NCBI GenBank assembly: GCA_016181905.1
Contig: JACOYM010000037.1
Span: forward strand, 1 to 7,164
DNA from: Candidatus Pacearchaeota archaeon
GTDB taxonomy: Archaea > Nanobdellota > Nanobdellia > Pacearchaeales > GW2011-AR1
Reading direction: 5' to 3'
DNA: 7,164 nucleotides
Below, one piece after another: positions 1 to 5,438 of this stretch (its first letter is position 1; each line of letters begins with the position of its first letter). A program made the position numbers and the translations under genes. A model generated the notes under the pieces. The model was not told the DNA's origin. It worked only from the letters and a program-made list of their open reading frames with translations, and did no database searches.

Positions 1-77
1 TTGGAACAGGGGCAAAAATAGATGCTCCAAAGGAGCATATTGGCAAGAAGGTTTATGTTCTTGTTAGAAAGAATTAG
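1..77 (+). CDS. C-terminal end of a DUF2080-like transposon-associated protein (partial)
   Basis: The frame read from base 3 is open from the window edge to a TAG at 75-77 and encodes about 24 residues, beginning GTGAKIDAPKEHIGKKVYV. A small-residue stretch, then a V/I-x-x-PKE-x-IGKKV core and a short basic tail, is the pattern I associate with DUF2080, small archaeal proteins (AbrB-like in appearance) often encoded beside transposases. The start and most of the protein lie outside the window. No transposase, inverted repeat or target duplication is visible here, so any mobile element would lie upstream. The 71 bases that follow lead into the UMP kinase gene. The family assignment rests on a very short segment and is tentative; that this is the end of a coding frame is more secure. 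Confidence 0.5.
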   Translation, partial: GTGAKIDAPKEHIGKKVYVLVRKN

Positions 78-103
78 TACGCAAAGCCGTAAAAACATAA
101 AGA

Positions 104-144
104 TTTTTAAACAAGGGCATATAACTATAAAAATAAAAAGAGGG
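104..144 (+). promoter_or_regulatory. Possible TATA box and weak ribosome-binding site for the UMP kinase gene
   Basis: TTTTTAAAC at 104-112 resembles an archaeal TATA box and would place transcription start near 134, giving a leader of about 15 bases. The leader carries AGAGGG at 139-144, a weak match to a Shine-Dalgarno sequence 4 bases before the ATG at 149. A second AT-rich candidate, CTATAAAAATA at 125-135, lies too close to the ATG for the usual spacing of about 25 bases. This is weak because the whole spacer is AT-rich. Confidence 0.3.
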
Positions 145-148
145 CAAA

Positions 149-844
149 ATGGAAAAGGTAAAAAAGATTGTTGTTTTGCGCCTCGGTGGAAGCCTGATTG
201 TGCCAAATGAGATTGATTTTGAGTTCCTTGAAAAATTCAAAAGCGCAATTGAAAAGCTGAAGGCGAGGCATAAGTTTGTTGTTGTCTGCGGCGGGGGGAG
301 CATAGCAAGAAAATATATCAAGGCATTAAAGGAGAAAGGCCTTTCGCAGAAAATACAAAGCATGGCAGGCATTGCTGTAACAAGATTAAATGCAAGGTTT
401 ATGACATATTTCTTCGGCAGAGATGCCAACCAGGGCATTCCTCATGACATGGGGCAGGTTGAAGGATTGCTGAGAAAGCATGATGTTGTGTTTTGCGGCG
501 CCTTAAGGTATGCCCCGCAAGAAACATCAGACGGGACTGCTGCAAAGCTTGCTAATTTCTTCAGGGCAGATTTTATTAATTTAACAGCTGTTCCTGGCTT
601 ATACACAAAAAACCCGGCAGAGCATAAAGATGCCAGGTTTATTCCTGAAATATCCTGGAAAGAGTTTTATAAAAGAGCTGTTAAAATAAAATACAAGCCG
701 GGGCAGCATTTCATTCTTGACCAGCATGCAGCAAGAATAATTATGAAGCGCAAAATAAAAACATATATAATTGGAAAGGAATTAAAGAATTTTGAGAATG
801 TTCTTAAGGGAAAAAGGTTCAAAGGAACCTTGATTGATAAATAA
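149..844 (+). CDS. pyrH: Archaeal-type UMP kinase (uridylate kinase)
   Basis: This 231-residue protein is an amino-acid-kinase-fold enzyme of the archaeal PyrH type, which phosphorylates UMP to UDP with ATP in the cytoplasm as part of pyrimidine nucleotide synthesis. Visible signatures in order are the glycine-rich N-terminal loop LRLGGSL (residues 10-16), the second loop VVCGGGSIARKYI (45-57), ITR-like AVTRLNARF (76-84), the substrate/ATP segment ETSDGTAAKLANFFRADF (125-142), the PGLYTKNPAEHKDARF segment (149-164) and the C-terminal ILDQHAARII...IKTYIIGKE region (189-211). Length matches the archaeal family (about 225 residues). The family's usual G-x-PG-x-TTDA-like motif is altered here to a PQETSDGTAA form, a divergence typical of a fast-evolving lineage. 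The ATG at 149 gives the expected N-terminus. The next gene begins directly after the stop, so the two are probably co-transcribed. Confidence 0.88.
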   Translation: MEKVKKIVVLRLGGSLIVPNEIDFEFLEKFKSAIEKLKARHKFVVVCGGGSIARKYIKALKEKGLSQKIQSMAGIAVTRLNARFMTYFFGRDANQGIPHDMGQVEGLLRKHDVVFCGALRYAPQETSDGTAAKLANFFRADFINLTAVPGLYTKNPAEHKDARFIPEISWKEFYKRAVKIKYKPGQHFILDQHAARIIMKRKIKTYIIGKELKNFENVLKGKRFKGTLIDK

Positions 845-859
845 TTGGCACGGCAAAAA

Positions 860-1324
860 ATGATAGATACAGACAATTTGAATGACGCAAGAAAGAAGAT
901 AGAAATAAAAGCAAAGGAAGGAAGCAAGGTAATTGTAAAAGGAAGGGATGACAGCTTCAACAGGAAAATCCTGGAAAACAAAAAAGTAAATATTTTGCTG
1001 AGCCCTGAAAAAGGTTATAAAAAGGACAAATTAAAGCAGGGCGATTCGGGCTTGAACCATGTTCTATGCAGGATTGCAAGCCAGAACAACATTGCAATCG
1101 GGATAGATTTTGAAGAGATGCTTGACAAAAAAGAGGATGAGGGAAAAAAACAACTGGCAGAGCATCTTAGAAGAATTATGCAGAATATCAGGCTGTGCAA
1201 AAAGGCTAAGACAAATATGATTCTGATGAACAAGTCGGGCAGGGATGATTATGATTTAAGGGCTTTTTTAACAACCCTGGGCATGCCGACCGATATGGCA
1301 AAGAGGGCTGTTGAAGAGCATTAA
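860..1324 (+). CDS. rnp3: Ribonuclease P protein component 3 (Rpp30 family), short form
   Basis: This 154-residue protein is the archaeal homologue of Rpp30, a protein subunit that helps the RNase P RNA remove 5' leaders from pre-tRNAs. The recognisable core is FNRKILENKKVNILLSPE (residues 33-50 from this ATG), the hallmark LKQGDSGLNHVLCRIA region, a NIAIGIDF strand, RRIMQNIRLCKKAKT, and the closing DLRAFLTTLGM motif. Euryarchaeal versions are about 210 residues. This one lacks part of the N-terminal half of the TIM-barrel-like fold and stops about 14 residues after the LGM motif, without the usual C-terminal helix. I chose the ATG at 860 because its N-terminus leads straight into the ARKKIEIKAKEGSKV segment. 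A TTG at 845, immediately after the pyrH stop, is an alternative and adds 5 residues. There is no clear Shine-Dalgarno. The stop overlaps the stop of the convergent gene. Confidence 0.85.
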   Translation: MIDTDNLNDARKKIEIKAKEGSKVIVKGRDDSFNRKILENKKVNILLSPEKGYKKDKLKQGDSGLNHVLCRIASQNNIAIGIDFEEMLDKKEDEGKKQLAEHLRRIMQNIRLCKKAKTNMILMNKSGRDDYDLRAFLTTLGMPTDMAKRAVEEH

Positions 1325-1566
1325 TCTTTTTTTTCTCTGTAATTTATTATCCCTTCCAGCTCATTTTTCTGGCAATCTGGCATGCTTGTATAAACCGCCT
1401 TTATTTTTGAGCCATTGTAATGTTTTGCAATGTAATCCCTATCGAATGTCGGCGAGTCTGGTTTTATAGTGCCATCTGCAAGACACTCTAAAAATATTAT
1501 CTTATTTTCTGCACATAATGCAAACCTTAATTCTTTTGCTTCCTTCCTGCCATTTTCTTCTGCCAT
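1321..1566 (-). CDS. Small hypothetical protein, 81 residues
   Basis: I do not recognise this protein. It is hydrophilic, with a charged N-terminus (MAEENGRKEAKEL), a central alternating stretch FALCAENKIIFLECLADGTI (residues 15-34) that could form two beta strands, an FDRDYIAKHYNGSKIKAVYT segment (41-60) and a lysine-rich tail. Cysteines are at 18, 28 and 65; their spacing suggests no known metal site. There is no signal peptide or membrane segment. The gene starts 27 bases after the MEMO gene stops, on the same strand, so the two are probably transcribed together. The spacer is almost pure A on the coding strand and has no Shine-Dalgarno. Its TAA overlaps the rnp3 stop in a shared TTAA. The clean start and the tight fit between neighbours support it being real; it could still be a lineage-specific gene of no known family. 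Confidence 0.6.
   Translation of the reverse strand: MAEENGRKEAKELRFALCAENKIIFLECLADGTIKPDSPTFDRDYIAKHYNGSKIKAVYTSMPDCQKNELEGIINYREKKD
1327..1334 (+). terminator. Poly-T terminator of the pyrH-rnp3 operon
   Basis: A run of eight T bases lies 2 bases after the rnp3 stop codon. Archaeal RNA polymerase terminates on such oligo-T tracts without needing a hairpin. The tract lies inside the last codons of the convergent 81-residue gene, where it reads as lysine codons on the other strand. Another T-rich stretch at 1565-1583 could act as a backup. Confidence 0.5.
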
Positions 1567-1593
1567 TTTTTATTTTTTGTTTTATTCAAAAGC

Positions 1594-2430
1594 CTATTCA
1601 AACACAATGCCTGCGTAGCCTACAGCATTGCTCCATTCTTTTAGAACATCGCCGGAGGTGTAATAATCAAGAAGCTTGGCTTTCCATTTCTTTATTTTTG
1701 CAATCTCTGCCAGAATTGCAACAGCATAAATCCCGCAGATTGTGCTTTTTTTAGCCTTGTCATAAAAGCCCTTTGGGTCATTCTTTAAGATTTCAATGGC
1801 AATATCCAGGTCATATTTCCTGAGATTTTTCTCTGGCTGATAAAAAGGCGCAAAGCCGTATGCAGGGCCGTAGTGCGTGAAGTCAGATGAAGCGATAATG
1901 CAAACATTATCAGAGGCAAAATCAGAAAGAATTTCTGCAATCTTTCTGCACTCATCATACTCCAAGCCATTAAATATCAATGGAACAATCTCAAAATCCC
2001 TCTGGCTAATCTGCAAAAAAGGCAGCTGCACCTCCAGGCTGTGCTCGCGCGCATGCGCCTGCTCATTAATCTCAGCATTAATCTTTTCCTTTTTCAGCTT
2101 GGTTAATATCTTCTCTCCAAGCGCCTTATTATTCTTCACAATCCCTAAAGGAGTTTCAAAATCCTGCAAGCTAAGGCATATCTTGCCCCCTTGGCCAGAA
2201 TGATTCACCCCAAGCAGGATAAAATCTTTTTTATGGGGGATAATTGAAAAGGCCTTTCCAGCCAGCTTTCCTGAAAAATCATAGCCAGCATGCGGCACAA
2301 TTGCTGCCTTGGCATTCTCCTTCTTGATTTCCCCACCCCTTGCTGAAAGAAAGTTCTTGACCTGTTTTTCCAGCTCAGCTTTGCCTGCAGGATAAAACTG
2401 CCCCGCAACAACCGGCTTTCTGATTCCCAT
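1594..2430 (-). CDS. MEMO1 family protein (AmmeMemoRadiSam system protein B type)
   Basis: This protein of 278 residues belongs to the MEMO family, related in fold to extradiol dioxygenases (LigB). In archaea and bacteria it is usually linked to an AMMECR1-domain protein and a radical SAM protein; its reaction is not settled. Counting from this ATG, family signatures are IRKPVVAGQFYPA (3-15), AIVPHAGYDFSGKLAG (43-58, His47), LGVNHSG (73-79, His77), EHSLEVQLPFLQ (129-140, His130), CIIASSDFTHYGP (177-189, His186), the STICG cysteine (Cys232) and the C-terminal SNAVGYAGIVFE. All the conserved His and Cys positions of the family's metal/active site are present. Length is normal. A GTG at 2439 would add three residues (M-L-F), but a TATA-like box 25 bases before the ATG at 2430 favours a leaderless message starting at that ATG. 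No AMMECR1 or radical SAM partner is in the window. Confidence 0.88.
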   Translation of the reverse strand: MGIRKPVVAGQFYPAGKAELEKQVKNFLSARGGEIKKENAKAAIVPHAGYDFSGKLAGKAFSIIPHKKDFILLGVNHSGQGGKICLSLQDFETPLGIVKNNKALGEKILTKLKKEKINAEINEQAHAREHSLEVQLPFLQISQRDFEIVPLIFNGLEYDECRKIAEILSDFASDNVCIIASSDFTHYGPAYGFAPFYQPEKNLRKYDLDIAIEILKNDPKGFYDKAKKSTICGIYAVAILAEIAKIKKWKAKLLDYYTSGDVLKEWSNAVGYAGIVFE

Positions 2431-2450
2431 GAATAACACAGGAAATAGGA

Positions 2451-2459
2451 ATATAAAAA
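2451..2459 (-). promoter_or_regulatory. TATA box for the MEMO gene (leaderless message)
   Basis: Read on the minus strand, TTTTTATAT lies with its centre about 25 bases before the ATG at 2430. That is the spacing expected from an archaeal TATA box to the transcription start, so the mRNA would begin at or next to the ATG. The box sits between this gene and the stop of the upstream deacetylase-like gene, so the MEMO gene may have its own promoter even though both genes run the same way with only a few tens of bases between them. Confidence 0.45.
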
Positions 2460-2462
2460 TGT

Positions 2463-3191
2463 TTAGAAGTTTTTAACTGCATCCCTAAAAATCTTTCTGG
2501 CAGTAACCAAACCCCTATTTAATTCTGCCAGAACGGGTTTTATTTTAATGTCCAAAGAATGTAATGGCTCAGAAAATCTGATTTCCTCAAAATATTCTCC
2601 CTCTCTTCCCTTCATTTGGTCATAATGTGTGTATACTACTTCTGTCTTGCTCCCAATATCCCCTTCCGGCAGGATAATTAAATCACCATCAGAATACGGG
2701 GCAAAGTTAATAATAGCCCTTTCTGCAAAATAATTATATCCTGCTTTTTTCGCTGCAATTAGGGTGTTGCCATCAAATTGGTGATTGGGCGGCACATACA
2801 TATAAGGAGTAACCTTTAACTTGTCTTCAATAATCTTCCTTCCAGTGCTTATTATCTTTAATTGCTCTTCTACCTGCTTTTTATCTCCATACAGGCATCT
2901 GTTTTCATGCCAGGGGTCTCTTTTTTCTTTGCTCTTGAAACATTCTGGGCAATAATGAGTATATCCCTGTTGTCCAAAGACAATATTCTTATTTTTAGCG
3001 CACTCTTCTAAAACCTCAACAATTTCTTTAGGATAGTAATAATCATTAGGATAAACCCCATTCCTAAATGTTTCGTGCTCGGGAAGCAGCAAAACAGGGG
3101 GGATAGAAATAATAAAGGACTCTCCAATCTCCAGCATCTTTCTCAGCCTTTCTCCCTTATCATCACAGCGTTCTAAGTGTACATCCAACAT
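2463..3191 (-). CDS. Polysaccharide deacetylase-like (NodB-fold) protein with a CCHC cysteine/histidine cluster
   Basis: This 242-residue cytoplasmic-looking protein (no signal peptide or membrane segment) resembles carbohydrate esterase 4/DUF2334-type deacetylases. Candidate equivalents of the NodB motifs are CDD (residues 9-11) for the catalytic and metal aspartates, FGQQGYTHY (72-80) for the His motif, and MYVPPNHQFD (131-140) for the R-x-P motif, followed by the typical NTLIAAKKAGYNYF turn (142-155). The usual H-x-x-x-H is reduced to Q-G-Y-T-H, keeping one His, so activity is uncertain. Directly after comes CPEC (81-84), then His95 and Cys99, a C-x2-C-x10-H-x3-C arrangement that could bind zinc. 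The N-terminus is short for this fold: the first strand starts almost at the first residue. An upstream in-frame stop and a well-placed TATA box support this ATG. The substrate is unknown. Confidence 0.55.
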   Translation of the reverse strand: MLDVHLERCDDKGERLRKMLEIGESFIISIPPVLLLPEHETFRNGVYPNDYYYPKEIVEVLEECAKNKNIVFGQQGYTHYCPECFKSKEKRDPWHENRCLYGDKKQVEEQLKIISTGRKIIEDKLKVTPYMYVPPNHQFDGNTLIAAKKAGYNYFAERAIINFAPYSDGDLIILPEGDIGSKTEVVYTHYDQMKGREGEYFEEIRFSEPLHSLDIKIKPVLAELNRGLVTARKIFRDAVKNF

Positions 3192-3215
3192 CTTGCATAA
3201 ATAAGTTGTAACACC

Positions 3216-3226
3216 TTTTTAAATAT
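3216..3226 (-). promoter_or_regulatory. TATA box for the deacetylase-like gene
   Basis: On the minus strand the sequence ATATTTAAAAA is preceded by purine-rich AGAA, which could be part of a TFB recognition element. Its centre is about 30 bases before the ATG at 3191, which predicts a leader of only a few bases. The core TATTTAAAA is identical to the core of the divergent pheS promoter. Confidence 0.5.
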
Positions 3227-3232
3227 TTCTTT

Positions 3233-3255
3233 TAGTAATCACTTAAAAATTACTA
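3233..3255. repeat. Inverted repeat in the divergent promoter region
   Basis: TAGTAAT (3233-3239) and ATTACTA (3249-3255) are perfect 7-base inverted arms around a 9-base AT-rich spacer. The element lies between the two outward-facing TATA boxes, just upstream of the deacetylase promoter. This position would suit an operator, but arms of this length can occur by chance in AT-rich DNA, and no regulator is encoded nearby. Confidence 0.3.
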
Positions 3256-3307
3256 TAAAATCAGCTATGCTGCTATTCGGCTAAAGCGCAGAAAGCATAT
3301 AAAAAAC

Positions 3308-3316
3308 TATTTAAAA
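3308..3316 (+). promoter_or_regulatory. TATA box for the pheS operon (leaderless message)
   Basis: TATTTAAAA is centred about 25 bases before the pheS ATG at 3337, and no Shine-Dalgarno lies between them. This predicts a leaderless transcript. No other promoter of comparable quality is visible before pheT, so this box probably drives all four downstream genes. Confidence 0.55.
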
Positions 3317-3336
3317 CACTTAGATTTATAATTCTC

Positions 3337-4869
3337 ATGAAAAAAGCAGATGACATCATAGACGAACTTTCCCCTATTGAAAGAAAAATCCTGCCATATC
3401 TTGATGAAAGGAATGTTTCCCAGATTGCAAGAAAATCAGGACTGGACAAAACATCTGTTTTAAGGGCATTGGAATTCCTTGCTAACAAAAATCTAGTCAA
3501 TTTAAGGATAGAAAAGAGAAAGATTGTTGAGTTGGGGGTAAATGGAATCCTTTACAACAGAAACGGGCTGCCAGAAAGAAGGCTTCTGAATCTTTTATAT
3601 GAAAAACAAATACTAAGCCTGGATGATGCAAAAAAGGCAAGCAGGCTGAGTGACAATGAATTCAAGGCAGCAATAGGCGCTTTAAAGAAAAAGGCATTTG
3701 CTGAGCTGAGAAATGGCAAGCTCATTTTGACTGCAAAAAAAGAGGAAATAAGCAAAAAAAGCCTTGAAGAGAATTTTCTTTCATCATTGCCCCTTGAGCA
3801 TGATAAGCTTCAGCCAGAGCAGGCTCATTCACTTAAAAACCTGCTGCAGAGAAGGGATATAGTGAAAATTGAAGAAAAAAAAGAGGTTATTTTTGAGCTG
3901 ACAGAATCAGGAAGAGAGATAGTGAGGATTGCGCCAATAAAAACAGAGGAGCTGATAGAGCAGCTTACTCCTGAAATAATAACTGCAGAATCGTGGAGAG
4001 GCAAGAGATTCAGGAGATATGACATAATAAGCCCTGTGCCAAAATTGTATGGAGGCAAAAGGCATTTTGTTAATCAAGCAATAGAGCATGGAAGAAAGAT
4101 ATGGACAGAAATGGGCTTTAAGGAAATGACAGGAAATCTGGCGCAGACAGGATTCTGGAATTTTGATGCGCTCTTCACAGCCCAAGACCATCCAGTAAGG
4201 GAGATACATGACACATTCTACATAAAAGACGCCAAGGGGAAGCTTCCGGAAAAGACAGCAGAAAGGGTAAAGAAAGCGCATGAACAGGGCGTTAATGGAA
4301 GCAAAGGCTGGCAGTATAAATGGAGTGAAGATGAAGCAAAAAGAGTTGTCCTGAGAACACACACAACTGCACTCTCTGCCCATACACTGGCAAAACTCGG
4401 GGAGAAAAACCTTAAGGAGCTTCCTGCAAAATTCTTTGCAATAGGCAAATGCTTCAGAAATGACACTGTAGACTGGAACCACGGCTTTGAGTTCAACCAG
4501 ACAGAAGGCATAGTCATAGATGAGAATGCAAACTTCAGGCACCTTATCGGCTACTTGAAAGAGTTTGCAAAAAAGATGGGATATGATAATGTCAGGTTTA
4601 GGCCGCATTATTTTCCATACACAGAGCCTAGCCTTGAAGGGGACATCTGGAACGAAGACAAAAAGCAGTGGATAGAGGTGTTTGCAGCAGGCATTTTCCG
4701 CCCAGAGGTCACAGAACCATTGTTAGGAAAGCCAATTCCTGTCCTTGCATGGGGCCCCGGATTTGACAGAATGATGATGATGCTCTATAAAATAAAGGAC
4801 TTCAGGGAGATATACAAGAATGACCTGGCACAATTAAGAAGGATTAAATTTTTTGACGATAAAAGATGA
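3337..4869 (+). CDS. pheS: Phenylalanyl-tRNA synthetase alpha subunit, archaeal type
   Basis: This 510-residue protein is the catalytic alpha subunit of PheRS, a class II synthetase that works as (alpha-beta)2 and attaches phenylalanine to tRNA-Phe. The N-terminal 200 or so residues hold winged-helix repeats (LSPIERKILPYL at 11-22; QIARKSGLDKTSVLRALEFL at 29-48), the tRNA/DNA-binding-like extension typical of archaeal and eukaryotic forms. The catalytic core starts near RRYDIISPVPKLYGGKRHFV (226-245). Class II motif 1 is around HPVREIHDTFYI (285-296). Motif 2 is FAIGKCFRNDTVDWNHGFEF (367-386) with the arginine at 374. The GIFRPEVTEPLL segment (452-463) precedes motif 3, GPGFDRMMMMLYKIKDFREIY (473-493). 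Length is normal. The ATG is fixed by the TATA box. The stop overlaps the next gene's start as ATGA, suggesting coupled translation. Confidence 0.95.
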   Translation: MKKADDIIDELSPIERKILPYLDERNVSQIARKSGLDKTSVLRALEFLANKNLVNLRIEKRKIVELGVNGILYNRNGLPERRLLNLLYEKQILSLDDAKKASRLSDNEFKAAIGALKKKAFAELRNGKLILTAKKEEISKKSLEENFLSSLPLEHDKLQPEQAHSLKNLLQRRDIVKIEEKKEVIFELTESGREIVRIAPIKTEELIEQLTPEIITAESWRGKRFRRYDIISPVPKLYGGKRHFVNQAIEHGRKIWTEMGFKEMTGNLAQTGFWNFDALFTAQDHPVREIHDTFYIKDAKGKLPEKTAERVKKAHEQGVNGSKGWQYKWSEDEAKRVVLRTHTTALSAHTLAKLGEKNLKELPAKFFAIGKCFRNDTVDWNHGFEFNQTEGIVIDENANFRHLIGYLKEFAKKMGYDNVRFRPHYFPYTEPSLEGDIWNEDKKQWIEVFAAGIFRPEVTEPLLGKPIPVLAWGPGFDRMMMMLYKIKDFREIYKNDLAQLRRIKFFDDKR

Positions 4870-5126
4870 ACAACGAAGAGCTAAATAAAATCTGCAAAGA
4901 AATAGAGGAGCTTCTGAAAAGAAAGAATGAGATGTATGGTGATGAGAACATAGTAAAAATAGGAAAAGAAGGCATAATAGTAAGGCTGACAGAAAAGATT
5001 GAAAGATTAAAGCATCTGTTAGAGAAAAAAATAAACCCGGCAGAAGAAACAATAGAGGACACATGGAATGACATAATCGGGTATGGCATTATCGGCTTGA
5101 TGCTGCAAAGGGAGAGATGGAAGTGA
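4866..5126 (+). CDS. Small DUF1599 / Nmad1-like protein (MazG-like all-alpha fold)
   Basis: This 86-residue protein matches the pattern of DUF1599 (nucleotide modification associated domain 1), small helical proteins related in appearance to the MazG/dUTPase NTP-pyrophosphohydrolase folds and common in phages. Visible family features are KRKNEMYGD (residues 18-26), IGKEGIIVRLTEKIERLKHL (32-51), and ETIEDTWNDIIGYGIIGLM (61-79), where acidic E64, D65 and D69 would sit on one helix face as in metal-binding MazG helices. It is nearly all helix with no membrane or secretion signal. The ATG overlaps the pheS stop by 4 bases, and the gene lies between pheS and a DUF3850 gene in the pheS-pheT operon. 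A nucleotide-processing role is inferred from the fold only. There is no clear Shine-Dalgarno; translation is probably coupled to pheS. Confidence 0.7.
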   Translation: MNNEELNKICKEIEELLKRKNEMYGDENIVKIGKEGIIVRLTEKIERLKHLLEKKINPAEETIEDTWNDIIGYGIIGLMLQRERWK

Positions 5127-5152
5127 GCCAAATGAAAAAAATGAGCAAGGAC

Positions 5153-5160
5153 AAAGGAGA
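5153..5160 (+). promoter_or_regulatory. Ribosome-binding site that fixes a GTG start
   Basis: AAAGGAGA is the clearest Shine-Dalgarno sequence in the window. It lies 7 bases before the GTG at 5168 and supports that non-ATG start for the DUF3850-like gene, which has no suitable ATG before the conserved KTWPEYF motif. Confidence 0.6.
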
Positions 5161-5167
5161 ATAGAAA

Positions 5168-5431
5168 GTGGCAGAAATAAAAAAGAAAACCTGGCCTGAG
5201 TACTTTGAAAAGATACTAAAGGGGGAAAAGAACATGGAGTTAAGACTAGCAGACTTTGTGTTAAACAAAGGGGACATCCTGATTTTGGAAGAATATAACC
5301 CTAAAACAAAAAGATATACTGGAAGGATTATTAGGAAGAAAGTTAAAAACATGCATAAGTTCAATCCAGCAGATGCCTGGCCAGTAGAAGATATAAAAAA
5401 ATTTGGATTTTATGAGATAGAATTAGAATAA
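5168..5431 (+). CDS. Small DUF3850 / ASCH-superfamily protein
   Basis: This 87-residue protein shows the DUF3850-like ASCH pattern: KTWPEYFEKILKGEKNMELR (residues 7-26), LADF (27-30), then KGDILILEEYNPKTKRYTGR (34-53) and a closing strand GFYEIELE (80-87). ASCH domains are PUA-like beta barrels thought to bind RNA or modified nucleosides; one relative (YqfB) hydrolyses N4-acetylcytidine. Lys7, Lys21, Glu24 and Arg26 occupy the conserved patch of the family. Length is normal for this minimal domain. It starts at GTG, backed by a good Shine-Dalgarno, 41 bases after the DUF1599-like gene, and stops 7 bases before pheT, so it is almost certainly co-transcribed with the synthetase genes. The actual substrate is unknown; an RNA-related role is an inference from the fold and the context. 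Confidence 0.75.
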   Translation: MAEIKKKTWPEYFEKILKGEKNMELRLADFVLNKGDILILEEYNPKTKRYTGRIIRKKVKNMHKFNPADAWPVEDIKKFGFYEIELE

Positions 5432-5438
5432 ATAAAAA

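Noticed and set aside
22..210. Plus-strand 62-codon frame crossing the DUF2080 tail and the start of pyrH
   Set aside because: It overlaps two better-supported frames, has no family resemblance and runs through the likely pyrH promoter.
64..438. Minus-strand 124-codon frame over the start of pyrH
   Set aside because: Antisense shadow of pyrH; its hydrophobic stretches reflect the complement of lysine- and glutamate-rich coding sequence rather than true membrane segments.
3907..4608. 233-codon open frame on the minus strand inside pheS
   Set aside because: It lies wholly antisense to the well-supported catalytic core of pheS, shows no recognisable family and is rich in Cys, Phe and Ser as expected for an antisense frame of A-rich coding sequence.
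5117..5164. 15-codon frame (ATG at 5117) between the DUF1599-like and DUF3850-like genes
   Set aside because: Very short, overlapping the end of the DUF1599-like gene, and it contains the Shine-Dalgarno of the next gene; no evidence that it is translated.
4834..5364. Minus-strand frames over the two small genes between pheS and pheT
   Set aside because: They are antisense to frames with clear family motifs and have the Phe/Ser/Leu-rich composition of shadow frames.
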